Shown: in pieces, positions 28,254 to 38,028 of the stretch
Position numbering within the stretch: position 1 is the first letter of the stretch
How the letters are laid out: every line of letters begins with the position of its first letter
From: DATFVA01 sp963839165
GTDB taxonomy: Bacteria; Bacteroidota; Ignavibacteria; Ignavibacteriales; Ignavibacteriaceae
Direction: 5' to 3'
Assembly (NCBI GenBank): GCA_963839165.1
Contig: CAWIUG010000036.1
Location: forward strand, 1-64,000
DNA length: 64,000 nt
Notes under the pieces: generated by a model
The model's input: the letters and a program-made list of their open reading frames with translations, nothing else
What the model was told of the DNA's origin: nothing
Databases searched by the model: none
Translations under genes and position numbers: made by a program

Positions 28254-29184
28254 CTATTTTTTATGTGATTCTAATAATTCCTGAGCCTTCTTCCCTATTT
28301 CGGAATTAGGATCAATCTGAACGGCCTTTTTTAGCCATTCCTGAGATTTTTCAAAATTTCCAGCTGTTAAGTTAACAATTCCCAGGTTTAAATACCCAAT
28401 CTGATGATCAGGAGAATATTGGATGGCTTTTTCCATTTGTTTTACAGCTTCATCGTAATTGTGGAGATTGTAGTAACAAACTCCCATATCTATCCGTGCA
28501 TCTGCGTTGGATGGGTTTTTATCCAGGTATTTCTGGTAATCCACAATCGCCTGTTCGTATAAACCCGAGTCATTTTTAAGATGAGCCAGTTCCAGCAGAC
28601 TTTCTGTATCATCAGGATTACTTTTTACACGGGCCTCCAGGTCATTGATCCTCTGAATATTATTAAGATCTACTCCCGAACTTTGACCCGTTACCTGGTT
28701 CTGCACAGCGGGTTCCGGTTCATTGGAACTCAATACCCCCGATGACCAGAGAATAATAAAAATAACAATGATAACTCCCCCGAAAATCATCAGGAGTTTT
28801 TTCTGATCAAGTTCTTTTGGTTTGGCAGGCGGTGATTTTCTAGCCGCTGTGGTTTTTAATTTATTTTGCTTTGGCCTGTTTTCTTTCGGTTTATTTTCCT
28901 TTAGACTTGATTTCTCCAGTGTTTTCTTTTCCAGTCTTCTTTTTCGTTACAATCTTCTCTGCCTGGCTTCCCTTTAATACAGCTCCGCAATACTTGCAGA
29001 CTCTGCTGTCTGCGGGATTCTCCTCACCGCAGTTATTGCAGATCATTACCTTCTCAATTTGTTTTTCACGGATCTCTTCAGATCCCTCATTGTCCGCAAT
29101 GTTTCGTAAATCAAATCCGCACTCGGGACAAAAATTATACTCCTGCTCAAGATTACTTCCGCAAGAGGGACAAAATTTAACCAT
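28254..29184 (-). pseudogene. Zinc-ribbon / transmembrane / TPR protein, split by one frameshift
   Basis: Two abutting minus-strand frames look like one gene. The first, from the ATG at 29184 (MVKFCPSCGSN), encodes two zinc ribbons (CPSC...CPEC and CNNC...CKYC) and then a lysine-rich linker that stops at 28891. The second is open from just inside the linker: a basic region (KENKPKENRPKQNK, SPPAKPKELDQKKLL), a TM helix (MIFGGVIIVIFIILWSSGVL) and about four TPR units (NPSNADARIDMGVCYYNLHNYDEAVKQMEKAIQ). Dropping one A from the A5 run at 28940-28944 joins them into a protein of about 309 residues. Zinc-ribbon plus TM plus TPR is a common architecture in this group. If the frames are genuinely separate, the TPR part would start at the ATG at 28790. 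Role unknown, perhaps a membrane scaffold. It begins just after the HU gene. Confidence 0.68.
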
Positions 29185-29190
29185 TAACAA

Positions 29191-29488
29191 TTAACCTTCT
29201 TTTTCCTTCATTCCTGCATCCACCATCTCCTTAAAATCTTTGGAGAATTTAAATGTGGGAACGTAATGTTCGGGCACGAAAACCTGCTCTCCCGTTTTTG
29301 GATTACGGGCCTGCCTCTCTTTTTTCTTTTTTACTTTATAACTTCCAAATCCCCGGATCTCAATATTCCTTCCTTGTTTCAGGGCATCGATTACCGTTCT
29401 GAAAAAACCTTCAATAATTGCCTCGGTTTCCAAGCTTGGTTAAACCGGTACCTGTCGCCACTTTATCAACTATGTCAGCCTTCGTCAT
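29191..29488 (-). pseudogene. HU/IHF family nucleoid protein, one-base frameshift
   Basis: The true start is the ATG at 29488 (MTKADIVDKVATGTGLTK) with GGGAG ahead. The frame then slips at AAGCTTGG (29432-29437): removing one T gives LTK-LETEAIIEGFFRTVIDAL, matching the HU helices. Downstream come the beta-arm core NIEIRGFGSYKVKKKKERQARNPKTGE and the C-terminal FKFSKDFKEMV. About 98 residues with the frame restored, the normal HU length. It bends and compacts DNA. Since HU is normally important, the slip is best read as a sequence error. The following gene begins within 7 bases. Confidence 0.8.
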
Positions 29489-29754
29489 GCTTATCTCCCG
29501 CTTGCTTACTTAAGTTTATTCTAACTCATTGTTATTTAATGAGTTAAATTATTAAAGGGGCGGAAAAAAATCAATTATTTGTATATCCCGGTAATGTACA
29601 ACACATTATTCTTACTAGAGTTACGGCACTTTGTTTCATCTCAAAATGATAATATTTCCCATTATTTGATGAAAAGGACAGCAAATATACGTTTATTTTT
29701 TAATTTATTAATGGTATAAATATTGAAACTTTATATGAAAACTCATCTTTTTGT
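29489..29754. other. Divergent intergenic region between HU and a small membrane protein
   Basis: 266 bases of AT-rich sequence. It presumably holds the HU promoter and the plus-strand promoter. No repeats or RNA seen. Confidence 0.5.
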
Positions 29755-29763
29755 GTGTCGATA

Positions 29764-30126
29764 ATGGAACTTATACAAATTATAGAATCTACTGTATTCA
29801 TTTTCAGTCTCGGACTTTTGGTCTTGCTCATAATGTCTTACCTCCTCTTCAAGGTAAAGAATCGTACTGTTAACCTCCCGCTTGAAAGCTCCGGGCCTGG
29901 TGAGGAAGAGGGAATTATTTATGAAAAAACCGGAGAGCATGAAATAACAAATGAACAGGAAATCCGGCTCAGGAAAAGATTCACCGTGGTAAATGAACTA
30001 GAAAATGAGGCACCTGGTCCTTCAAGACTTTCGAGGGGTTATGAAATGAATTCCCGTTTCTATATCTATAAACCCGGAAGAAATAAAATCGTTACGAACC
30101 TTCAGCTGTCAAGAATCAAAAATTAA
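29764..30126 (+). CDS. Small uncharacterised membrane protein
   Basis: 120 residues from the ATG at 29764 (an in-frame GTG at 29755 would add three). One N-terminal TM helix (STVFIFSLGLLVLLIMSYLLFKV, about 9-31), a proline/glutamate-rich linker and a basic C-terminal part (RLRKRFTVVNELENE to RFYIYKPGRNKIVTNLQLSRIKN). No family recognised. It has a normal-looking codon pattern and is the only frame spanning this gap. It is convergent with the S9 peptidase downstream. Confidence 0.6.
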   Translation: MELIQIIESTVFIFSLGLLVLLIMSYLLFKVKNRTVNLPLESSGPGEEEGIIYEKTGEHEITNEQEIRLRKRFTVVNELENEAPGPSRLSRGYEMNSRFYIYKPGRNKIVTNLQLSRIKN

Positions 30127-30222
30127 ACAAACTCCGGCCGCTGCCGGCAGGTAAAATCAGAACGGCCCAGCTTTCGAAAACGATTTGGTTAATCGCTCTA
30201 CTTTCCCAACCCGGGTCAGATT

Positions 30223-32295
30223 TTATTTCCCGCTCTGTTGGAATTCCGTATTTGTTACCATCTTATGCGAATCATAAGGTGCAGCAGCTCCTCCCAGATA
30301 TTTATGGAACCATTCCAGATGAGCATTATAGTATAGAGGCATCGATTTAACAAAATCCGGCCAGTGACCATCGTTCTTGAAAATGATCAACCGGGAATCA
30401 ATTCCAAGTGACTGCAGCGTAGTAAAAAACTGTATGCTCTGAGTATAAGGTACACGGTAGTCCCTTTCCCCTGTTAGAATTAAAGCAGGGGTCTTAAAAT
30501 TATCAACATAGGTAGAAGGAGAATATTTTTTATAAAGCTCTGAATTCCATGGTCGTCCCTTCAGATCCCAATTTATAAACCAAAGTTCTTCAGTTGCACC
30601 CCACATCGATTCCAGGTCAAATATTCCCATCATAGAAGCAAGACATTTGAACCTGTGGGTTTGGGCTTCAAACCAATCCATCATATATCCGCCGAATGAC
30701 CATCCCATCGCTCCAACCCTGCTTGTATCGACATATGGGAGCGTTTCAAGAGAATCAGTTACCTTCATAAGATCCTCGAAAACCTTACCTCCCCAGTCAC
30801 CGCTGATCTCTTCGGTATACTCTGCGCCGAAACCTGTTGAACCGTGAGGATTAGGGAATGCTACAACATAACCGGCACCGGGATATACCTGCCAGTCGCC
30901 TCTGAATGAATCCATCCATTGTCCCTGTGGACCGCCATGTACATTCAGGATTAAAGGATATTTTTTATTGGGATCAAAGTTATGAGGTTTAACAATAAAC
31001 ACCTGTACCTTATGACCGCCTGCTCCCTCAACCCACATCTGCTCAGCAGGCTTCACATCTACTTTTTCAAGGAAATCTTTGTTCATTGAAGTCAGAGGCT
31101 TATAAACTTTTGTATTGGTGTTTATACCATAAATTTCTGAAGGTTTACCTACCGAACTCGACAGATAGTATATAGTTTTCTGATCAGGGGAAATATCATA
31201 CGCGAATACTGAAACATTATCAGTAATCTGTTTAATGCTGTCATCCTTCATCTCTAATTCATAAACCGGCGCAGTACCCTGGTAAGCCGCGGTGAAATAG
31301 AGTGTTTCCGAGTTGTTACCCCATTTTACAGCACTAATAGAGTTATTAAAATTTTCTGTGAGGTTTGAAATCTTTTTTGTCTGACGGTCGTATATTGCCA
31401 CCCTGTACCTGTCGGCTTCATATTTCGGTGTCAGCTGCATTCTGAATGCAATGTATTTGCCGTCAGGCGAATAGACAGGTGAACCATCCCATGATTTATT
31501 TGAGGATGTAATATCAACGGCCCTTCCACCTTCTGCCGGAACGATAAACAGATCGGAGTTTGTAGATACTGCAAGGTTGGAACCTGGATTCTTTGCATAG
31601 CATATCTCTTTACTATCGGGTGAGAAGGCATACTTAACATTGCCGCCAAGCTTGTACATATCAGATAAAAGTTCGCTGTGCGAAATATCGGTATACTTAC
31701 CTGTTTCAAGATTATATACGAAAAGATGAGTTTCTTTCTCACCCCTGTATTCTGTCCAGTGTCTGAATAGCAGACTGTCGGCAACATATGCCTGCAGAGG
31801 TCCATCTTTGGTTGACTTAAGCAGTTCCTTGTTACAATCATTATCAGTTCCACATCCGGGGAAAATATCAGTGGTAAACGCGACAAGATTTCCGTCAGGA
31901 GAAAGAACCGGGTCTGATATCCCGGTAGATAAATCAGTTAACTTATCAGTCTTCCCGCTTTTTGTATCGTATTCATATAATTGATTATCAATCAGGTAAT
32001 ATAATTTTGTATCATCATTCGACCACAAGGGTGTCGTTTCATTTTTTTCTGTAGCTATGGCTTTCTTTGTACCGGAACCATCGATGTTCATAACGTAGAT
32101 ATCCGAATTCGATTTTCCCTCTCTCATGTTATAATTAGTTACTGTAAACGCTATTTCGTTGCCTGAGTGAGAAAGTACCGGTTCGCCAACGTATTTTACC
32201 TTGTAAAGATCTTCAATAGTGAAAACACTTTTCTGTGAGTATAACTGTGAGGATATTGAGAACAATACAATGATTGAAAGGACGAACGTTTTCAT
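30223..32295 (-). CDS. Secreted S9 family peptidase (dipeptidyl/acylaminoacyl peptidase type)
   Basis: A signal peptide (MKTFVLSIIVLFSISSQLYSQ) precedes a seven- or eight-bladed WD40-like/DPP beta-propeller with repeated 'SPDG..IAF' strands (LSPDGNLVAFTTD, YSPDGKYIAFRMQ). The C-terminal hydrolase domain has the nucleophile motif GWSFGGYM, the Asp in GERDYRVP and the His in NDGHWPDF. This arrangement is that of S9C acylaminoacyl peptidases or DPP-like enzymes. 690 residues. Likely periplasmic or surface peptide degradation together with the S9A enzyme at 24787. Monocistronic, with a 296-base gap upstream. Confidence 0.93.
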   Translation of the reverse strand: MKTFVLSIIVLFSISSQLYSQKSVFTIEDLYKVKYVGEPVLSHSGNEIAFTVTNYNMREGKSNSDIYVMNIDGSGTKKAIATEKNETTPLWSNDDTKLYYLIDNQLYEYDTKSGKTDKLTDLSTGISDPVLSPDGNLVAFTTDIFPGCGTDNDCNKELLKSTKDGPLQAYVADSLLFRHWTEYRGEKETHLFVYNLETGKYTDISHSELLSDMYKLGGNVKYAFSPDSKEICYAKNPGSNLAVSTNSDLFIVPAEGGRAVDITSSNKSWDGSPVYSPDGKYIAFRMQLTPKYEADRYRVAIYDRQTKKISNLTENFNNSISAVKWGNNSETLYFTAAYQGTAPVYELEMKDDSIKQITDNVSVFAYDISPDQKTIYYLSSSVGKPSEIYGINTNTKVYKPLTSMNKDFLEKVDVKPAEQMWVEGAGGHKVQVFIVKPHNFDPNKKYPLILNVHGGPQGQWMDSFRGDWQVYPGAGYVVAFPNPHGSTGFGAEYTEEISGDWGGKVFEDLMKVTDSLETLPYVDTSRVGAMGWSFGGYMMDWFEAQTHRFKCLASMMGIFDLESMWGATEELWFINWDLKGRPWNSELYKKYSPSTYVDNFKTPALILTGERDYRVPYTQSIQFFTTLQSLGIDSRLIIFKNDGHWPDFVKSMPLYYNAHLEWFHKYLGGAAAPYDSHKMVTNTEFQQSGK

Positions 32296-32591
32296 TTGAC
32301 TCTTTCCATAATATTCAAAAAATAAATTTATACATTATTATATAATAGAATCAATAATTCGTGGTGATAATAGTCAAAGAGTGCGGCTTCTCCGAAGCTT
32401 AAATTTTTATGGGGTATGTAAAGTTTGCGGATCTAAGAATTTGGTTGACAGTAATGAAGCCTCAGTAAAGCCTAACATATACGTCCAGGTTGGATGGAGG
32501 GAATTGATCATCGTACAGCTTCTGCGAAGCTGTAGTGGGATTTAGGAAGCCTGGGCATAAACATTGAGTGAGAACTTATCCCGGAAAGCAA
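32296..32591. other. Non-coding gap with two GCTTC-tnc-GAAGC hairpins
   Basis: Just under 300 bases upstream of the S9 peptidase. It contains ACAGCTTC-TGC-GAAGCTGT (32515-32533, perfect 8-bp stem) and a related GCTTC-TCC-GAAGC (32386-32398). No open frame looks coding. Confidence 0.5.
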
Positions 32592-33608
32592 TTAAATTTT
32601 CGGGAGGCGTTCCAGGTATGAGCTGTTGCTCAGGATCGCAAATGTATCTATTCTCCTAAGTTCTTCAAGGTTAAGACAATCCATATAACTCATCGAACTT
32701 CTTAATCCGTCAGATATCCCGTCAATTACATTCTTCACTACGCCCTTATACGGCACCATCGTTTCTTCACCTTCAATAAATTCGTTTCTCATCTTAACAC
32801 CGAACGAAGCAGAACCACGATATTTCTTCCAGAGCTGTCCATTGTATTTTATTACTTCGCCGGGAGTCTCTTTTGTTCCCGATAGCATCCTTCCAAGCAT
32901 AACTGCGTCTGCACCAAGCGCAATGGCTTTTGCAGTATCGCCGGGACTTTTAATCCCGCCGTCGGCTATAACTTTTATCTTCAGCTTTTTATCGTTACGC
33001 GAGTAAAGTACATTAAGCAGAGACGATACCTGTCCAATTCCGATGCCTGTCTGTATGGAGGTTGTGCACACGCTGCCGCTTCCAATCCCGACTCTTACCG
33101 CATCCGCGCCGGCAGATTCAAGCTGTTCCAATGTAGCTCCATGGGCAATATTGCCCACAATAATTCTTATATTATACTTTTTCTTAATCTCTTCGGTATG
33201 GCATAATACTGCTTTATTATTCGCGTTGGCAGTATCGATACAGATGATATAATTTTTCGCTGCCAGCTTTTCTACTGTTTCCATAGGTGTATTCAAGGCG
33301 ACAGAAACTGCCTTCAGGTTTACGCCGTTTTTCTGATCGTGCATAACATCTTCGAGAGAAGAATCGAATCTGTTAAGAATACCTATACAGCCCAGACGGC
33401 TAAGTTCTTTTGCCATCTCGATACCGGTAACAGTATCCATTGGACTGGATAACACAGGAAGGTTAAGTTTCTCTCCTAAAAATTCGCATACCGTATTTGC
33501 TTCACTCCTTGATTTAATACGTGAAACCGCGGTAGGGATAAGACTTATATCATCATAAGTTAATGACTGCTGAAATTCGTTCAATTCTCTTTTTGTATAA
33601 ACTTTCAT
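32592..33608 (-). CDS. IMP dehydrogenase/GMP reductase family enzyme lacking CBS domains
   Basis: 338-residue TIM-barrel enzyme. TYDDISLIPTAVSRI at the N-terminus, LSSPMDTVTG, the phosphate-loop and catalytic cysteine segment GIGSGSVCTTSIQTG (Cys is the thioimidate residue), VIADGGIKSPGD, ALGADAVMLGRMLSG and the C-terminal GLRSSMSY are family hallmarks. It has no CBS pair, so it has GMP reductase-like size. However, its C-terminal part (VPYKGVVKNVIDGISDGLRSSMSY) is also IMPDH-like, and the flap lacks the Arg-Tyr pair I would expect of IMPDH. GMP reductase is the more likely activity, but I leave the symbol blank. It lies 53 bases after pepF. Confidence 0.85.
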   Translation of the reverse strand: MKVYTKRELNEFQQSLTYDDISLIPTAVSRIKSRSEANTVCEFLGEKLNLPVLSSPMDTVTGIEMAKELSRLGCIGILNRFDSSLEDVMHDQKNGVNLKAVSVALNTPMETVEKLAAKNYIICIDTANANNKAVLCHTEEIKKKYNIRIIVGNIAHGATLEQLESAGADAVRVGIGSGSVCTTSIQTGIGIGQVSSLLNVLYSRNDKKLKIKVIADGGIKSPGDTAKAIALGADAVMLGRMLSGTKETPGEVIKYNGQLWKKYRGSASFGVKMRNEFIEGEETMVPYKGVVKNVIDGISDGLRSSMSYMDCLNLEELRRIDTFAILSNSSYLERLPKI

Positions 33609-33661
33609 TTGACTCTGTATTTAGAATAAATTGATAATTGTTAATTGTTAATTGCAAGCTG

Positions 33662-35512
33662 CTAACCGTTTATCAGCTTTTCAGCTTCATCCAGAAGCAT
33701 ATTCATTTTCTTTGTAACAGCCAGAATAGGATCGGGTGAATTCATATCCACACCTGCGCCGGCAAGAATATTTATAGAATAGTCGGAACTGCCTGATTTA
33801 AGGAAGTTCAGGTATTTCTCAACAGCGGGCTGACCTTCCCGCAGCACTTTCTGTGCAAGTACTTCCGAAGCCGCAAACCCCGTAGCATACTGGTAAACAT
33901 AAAAGTTGTAATAGAAGTGAGGTACCCTCGCCCAGGTGAATTCCTCTTCCCTGTCGATGACCATTTCCGGTCCCCAGTATTTACGGTAAATATCCTTGTA
34001 CAGCGTGCAAAGATCCTCAGAATTCAGTGCCATACCCTTTTCGGTTTTATCATAAACAAGCGCTTCGAACTCGGCAAACATTGTCTGCCTATAAAATGTA
34101 GAGGTTACATTATTAAGATATTTTTCTATAAAATATAATTTCTCTTCACGGGTCTCAGCCATCTTTATAAAATACTCAAGCAGAAGAGATTCATTAAAAG
34201 TTGATGCAACTTCCGCAAGGAATATGGTATAATTTGAATAAACAAACGGCTGGGTTTTACCCGTATAAAATGAATGCATATTATGACCCATTTCGTGACT
34301 CAGGGTAAATACATCGTTCAGCAGGTCTGTCCAGTTAAGGAGTACATATGGGTGAACACCGAAGGTTGTTCCCGATGAATAAGCCCCGCTTTTCTTTGCC
34401 TGAGTTTCATAAACATCAATCCACCTGTTCTCAAAAGCATTCTGAAGCGAGCTCAGATAATTTTTACCAAGAGGCTTCAATGCTTCCAGAACAATGTTCT
34501 TAGCTTCTTCATAGGGATACTTTCTGTCGAATGCCGCGGGGAAAAGGGTAACATATACGTCATAAGGATGCAGTTCCTTAAGTCCCAATATCTTCTTTTT
34601 CATCGCAGCCCATCTGTACATAGGAGAAAGGTTCTCATTCACCGTCTTAACAAGATTATCGTAAACAGTAACAGGGATGTTATTCCGTCCGAGGGCTGCT
34701 TCCCTGGCGCTTCCGTACTTTCTCGCCCTTGCTTCGAATATATTTGATTTCAGGCTACCCGAAAATAATACAGACAGCGTATTAGCATATTCAACGAAAG
34801 GTTTGAAGTAAGCGCGAAATGACCGCTCCCTGTACTCTCTGTCGCCAGAATACATCGCTGCATAAAACCGGCCATGCGAAAGCTGAACCTCATTCCCCTG
34901 CTCATCTTCAACCACCGGGAACTTCATATCAGCATTTGTGAACATCGAAAAAACATTATACGATGTAGGTGTGAGTTCTCCTGCCAGGGCAAGTATTTCT
35001 TCTTCTTTTTGAGTAAGTGTGTGAGATTTCTTCCTTAAAAGATCTTCTATGGAATGGCGGTATACCTTCAGCTCGTCATTAGAGTTGATCATTTTGTTCA
35101 GCCTGTCGGCAGGTATTTTCAGCAGCTCAGGTTTGATGAAAGAACTTATAGTAGATACACGGGAATAAAGCGATTTAACCCGTTCATCCATCGACTGATA
35201 TTTTCCCACCCTCAGATCACCGTCTTTCGCAAGCATAGTATATAGATAAAGTCTTTCCAGCTTTATTCCAACCTCGTCATCAAATTTCAGACATTCGATC
35301 AGCTTTTCAGCACTTTCACCCAGCTTGCCGGTAAAACTTTTATACCTATCAAGATTATCCTGTATCCATTTGAAGTCGGCTTCCCAATTCTCAACTGACT
35401 CATAGATGTCATTTAAATTCCATTTGTACTTTTCCTCTATCTCTTCTCTTGAGGGGAGAGCTAATGTTCCCGTTGATTCCGGAAAATGTTCTTCCTTGTG
35501 TAAGTTACTCAT
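33662..35512 (-). CDS. pepF: Oligoendopeptidase F (M3 family metallopeptidase)
   Basis: Cytoplasmic zinc peptidase that degrades oligopeptides. The zinc motif HEMGHNMH with the downstream glutamate in LAEVASTFNE matches M3B enzymes. The N-terminus (YKWNLNDIYES) and the C-terminal FYVYQYATGFAAS are typical of PepF. 616 residues, usual for the family (about 600). No signal peptide. It probably finishes digestion of peptides released by the exported S9 peptidases. The short gap to the next gene holds a 7-bp TTGTTAA repeat (about 33631-33654). Confidence 0.95.
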   Translation of the reverse strand: MSNLHKEEHFPESTGTLALPSREEIEEKYKWNLNDIYESVENWEADFKWIQDNLDRYKSFTGKLGESAEKLIECLKFDDEVGIKLERLYLYTMLAKDGDLRVGKYQSMDERVKSLYSRVSTISSFIKPELLKIPADRLNKMINSNDELKVYRHSIEDLLRKKSHTLTQKEEEILALAGELTPTSYNVFSMFTNADMKFPVVEDEQGNEVQLSHGRFYAAMYSGDREYRERSFRAYFKPFVEYANTLSVLFSGSLKSNIFEARARKYGSAREAALGRNNIPVTVYDNLVKTVNENLSPMYRWAAMKKKILGLKELHPYDVYVTLFPAAFDRKYPYEEAKNIVLEALKPLGKNYLSSLQNAFENRWIDVYETQAKKSGAYSSGTTFGVHPYVLLNWTDLLNDVFTLSHEMGHNMHSFYTGKTQPFVYSNYTIFLAEVASTFNESLLLEYFIKMAETREEKLYFIEKYLNNVTSTFYRQTMFAEFEALVYDKTEKGMALNSEDLCTLYKDIYRKYWGPEMVIDREEEFTWARVPHFYYNFYVYQYATGFAASEVLAQKVLREGQPAVEKYLNFLKSGSSDYSINILAGAGVDMNSPDPILAVTKKMNMLLDEAEKLING

Positions 35513-35569
35513 AGTGAAAAACCCCTGTTCAGGTTTTATGAAAAAGATTTAATTATTAGTTAATAATTG

Positions 35570-36646
35570 TTATTTGATATAAAGCATTTTACGCGATAAC
35601 ATCATTCCTTTGAACTTCAGTTCATATATATAAACGCCGCTCGATAGTTCAGCTTTATCAGGATTGAAATTAACAGAATAGTCTCCCGTATTCTTCTCAC
35701 CCTCAAGCAGAGTCATAACTTCATTGCCAAGAATATCGTAAACCTTTAAACTCATATTACCACTTTCAGGGAGTCTGAACCTTATCTTTGTCTCCGGGTT
35801 AAAAGGATTCGGATAATTCTGAAGCAGTTCAAATTCTGCGGGAGAATAAACCGGAGTTCTAACATCTGTAATCGTTGGTATTAGCATAGTTTTAAGTCCC
35901 GGTACATTAATAGTCCCGTATCCAAGCACGGTCAGATCAATAGTTTTCGAAGGCATTATCTCCTGAACCAGCCAGGTATTCTGAGAGAACCATTTGGTTG
36001 TTTCCAGCCGGATGAACTCAATGGGAAACCCCGCTAAAATATAGCTGACAGTAGTTGAAAGCAGAAACTTTTTACAGTCAAAAGTTCCGGCATCTGTCTG
36101 TATTGTTTCATCATCCAGTCTTTTACCAAGGTATTTGAAACGAAGAGGCAGATTATTACCGCTGATATTAAGAGTTGTATCTTTTGAAAATATGGTATAT
36201 TCGGTGTTGACTGACTGCCCGAACCGGAAAACAGAATACCAGTCCTCAAGCGATTGAATTACGCCAAACAATGTAGAATCAAGCCCGATTGAATCAAGTA
36301 AAGTTGTCAGACTGCCGAGATTAGAAACTCTGAAATACTGATAGCCATCGCTATTCTCAAATGAGAAGAAAGAACTATCGGTAAAGGGCATATAATTTAT
36401 AAGGTCATATGTCCCGTTTTTAGATAAAACAATATCCGTGCTTCTTCCCATATAGTTCGAAACGACTGCAAACGAATCAACCCTGAAATATGTCAGCGCG
36501 TTAACTTCATTATTTACTGAATCCAACGGGATAACTTTATAATCCCATCTATATCCTGTAGACTGAGGAAAATAATCCCCGGCCTGCTGGGCAAACGTAA
36601 ATGTTGCGGTTAAGGTCAATAAAACTGAAAGTATAATTCTTTTCAT
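35570..36646 (-). CDS. Secreted protein with T9SS C-terminal sorting domain
   Basis: The start is set at the ATG at 36646, which begins a signal peptide (MKRIILSVLLTLTATFTFAQ); the open frame extends further upstream without similarity to a signal. The middle (about 25-270) is a beta-rich domain I do not recognise. The last 80 residues are a type A T9SS domain: LLQNYPNPFNPETKIRF, a 'LKVYDILGNEV' strand and LSSGVYIYELKFKG, ending in KMLYIK. Proteins with this tail cross the outer membrane by type IX secretion and are released or anchored. About 358 residues. It follows two membrane protein genes, with a 104-base gap. Confidence 0.85.
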   Translation of the reverse strand: MKRIILSVLLTLTATFTFAQQAGDYFPQSTGYRWDYKVIPLDSVNNEVNALTYFRVDSFAVVSNYMGRSTDIVLSKNGTYDLINYMPFTDSSFFSFENSDGYQYFRVSNLGSLTTLLDSIGLDSTLFGVIQSLEDWYSVFRFGQSVNTEYTIFSKDTTLNISGNNLPLRFKYLGKRLDDETIQTDAGTFDCKKFLLSTTVSYILAGFPIEFIRLETTKWFSQNTWLVQEIMPSKTIDLTVLGYGTINVPGLKTMLIPTITDVRTPVYSPAEFELLQNYPNPFNPETKIRFRLPESGNMSLKVYDILGNEVMTLLEGEKNTGDYSVNFNPDKAELSSGVYIYELKFKGMMLSRKMLYIK

Positions 36647-36750
36647 TTTACAGCCATTGGTTAAGTTAATATTCAGACTGAAGCCACAGTACAACCTTTG
36701 CAATTTAATGAAATACAATCTCAATTTCTAAATAAAATCATCAGATTAAT

Positions 36751-37539
36751 TCAGGATATTTTTTTTCTATTCAGGAGGCTGTATAATGCAGTGACAACCA
36801 GCAAAAGGAGGAAAAAGGAGGGAATTATGTACGACGAATACAGCCTGCCTGTTTGAAAGAATCCCTCCCAGCTGCTGTATTCTCTTGCGAAGAAAATATT
36901 GATTAAAATCTCAGAACTGCTTCCAAATAAAAGAACTATACCCCATACCGAACTAAATAAGATAAATGAAAACCAATAGATGTTTTGAAGCCTGGTTACG
37001 AAGAACGATACAGTTAACGCAGCCAGAATAAAAGATGCGGCACTGAAGGGTAAAAAGTCCCCGTTAAATGGAATAAATTCAAAACCAAACAAAAGCACTA
37101 TTCCCGCGAATACTTTTAAGAAAGAAAGATTCCCTGATCCTGAAATTAATGAAAGGGTCATAAAAAGCATACATAACTGGGGAAAATTCCAGGCAAAGTA
37201 AATGGGGTAATCAATAATGGAAGATATGCCGAACTCGTAAAAGTAATCGGGATCACCCTGTTTGACCTGATTAAGCAGGTATAAGACGATCAGGACAGCG
37301 GCAAGTGAAAACACAAAGATGAAGAACGGGATGACCTTTTTCCTGAGGAGAGGCCGTTTAAATGATTCCCACAGCTCAGAGAGACTCTCCTTATTCAGCA
37401 GCACCGCAAAAGGAAGAATACACCCGATGTGAAAACGGAATCCCAGGAAAATAAAATATGTTTCCAGACCGAAGTATCTCAACGCAATACCCGCGGCGTT
37501 AACGAGTACCAATGCAAGGAAAATCCTTGAATTACTCAA
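36751..37539 (-). CDS. Uncharacterised multi-pass membrane protein
   Basis: 262 residues with about seven or eight hydrophobic helices (for example FFIFVFSLAAVLIVLYLL, FPQLCMLFMTLSLI, FAGIVLLFGFEF, FFLLLLVVTALYSLL), a positively charged loop KRPLLRKKVIPF and a basic C-terminus. No family recognised. It starts 18 bases after the DUF2231 gene and is probably co-transcribed with it. Confidence 0.65.
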   Translation of the reverse strand: MSNSRIFLALVLVNAAGIALRYFGLETYFIFLGFRFHIGCILPFAVLLNKESLSELWESFKRPLLRKKVIPFFIFVFSLAAVLIVLYLLNQVKQGDPDYFYEFGISSIIDYPIYFAWNFPQLCMLFMTLSLISGSGNLSFLKVFAGIVLLFGFEFIPFNGDFLPFSAASFILAALTVSFFVTRLQNIYWFSFILFSSVWGIVLLFGSSSEILINIFFAREYSSWEGFFQTGRLYSSYIIPSFFLLLLVVTALYSLLNRKKIS

Positions 37540-37557
37540 ACTGTAACTTCCTCAGGA

Positions 37558-38028
37558 TCATTTAATCTCTTCTTTTTTAAGTTCGGTACCAACTCCATGA
37601 TCATAAACCAGTTTCCCCCCGTGATCCCCTGTCTGATATACGAGATACAATCCTATTGCCGCAAGCAGAATGAAAAGATATTTTGCTGCACCAGTAAATT
37701 TCTTTTTAAGAAAAAGGAAAGTTCTAAGCACCAGCAGTCCTGTAAAATACCACAAAGTTATTGTAGCATAATCCTCATGCTCGGAAATAAGTTTTGTTGG
37801 TATAGCTGCTCCTTTCCCTTTCCATTTTGAAGCGATCTCAGCGGCCTGGTTGCCGGTAATAACAGCCGCAACAGCAGCCAGCACCCCCAGAAAGAGAAAC
37901 AGATACGCAGCCTTCTGAAAGAATTCCTTCCCTGACAGTATTCCCGCAATCTCAAGCAGCGCATATATCACCAGAAAGGCGATAGGAAAATGAACCAGTT
38001 GAGGGTGAAGCTGTGAGAGGAACTCCAT
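37558..38028 (-). CDS. DUF2231 family membrane protein
   Basis: 156 residues, four TM helices. The N-terminal LHPQLVHFPIAFLVIY and the C-terminal GDHGGKLVYDHGVG carry the conserved histidines of the DUF2231 family, suspected of binding haem or metal, though this is unproven. It is first in a probable two-gene unit with the membrane protein at 36751. The truA stop lies 172 bases upstream. Confidence 0.85.
   Translation of the reverse strand: MEFLSQLHPQLVHFPIAFLVIYALLEIAGILSGKEFFQKAAYLFLFLGVLAAVAAVITGNQAAEIASKWKGKGAAIPTKLISEHEDYATITLWYFTGLLVLRTFLFLKKKFTGAAKYLFILLAAIGLYLVYQTGDHGGKLVYDHGVGTELKKEEIK

Noticed and set aside
32592..33608. Full IMP dehydrogenase (guaB)
   Set aside because: The CBS pair is missing and the flap lacks the expected Arg-Tyr motif; a GMP reductase-like enzyme fits better, so no symbol is given.
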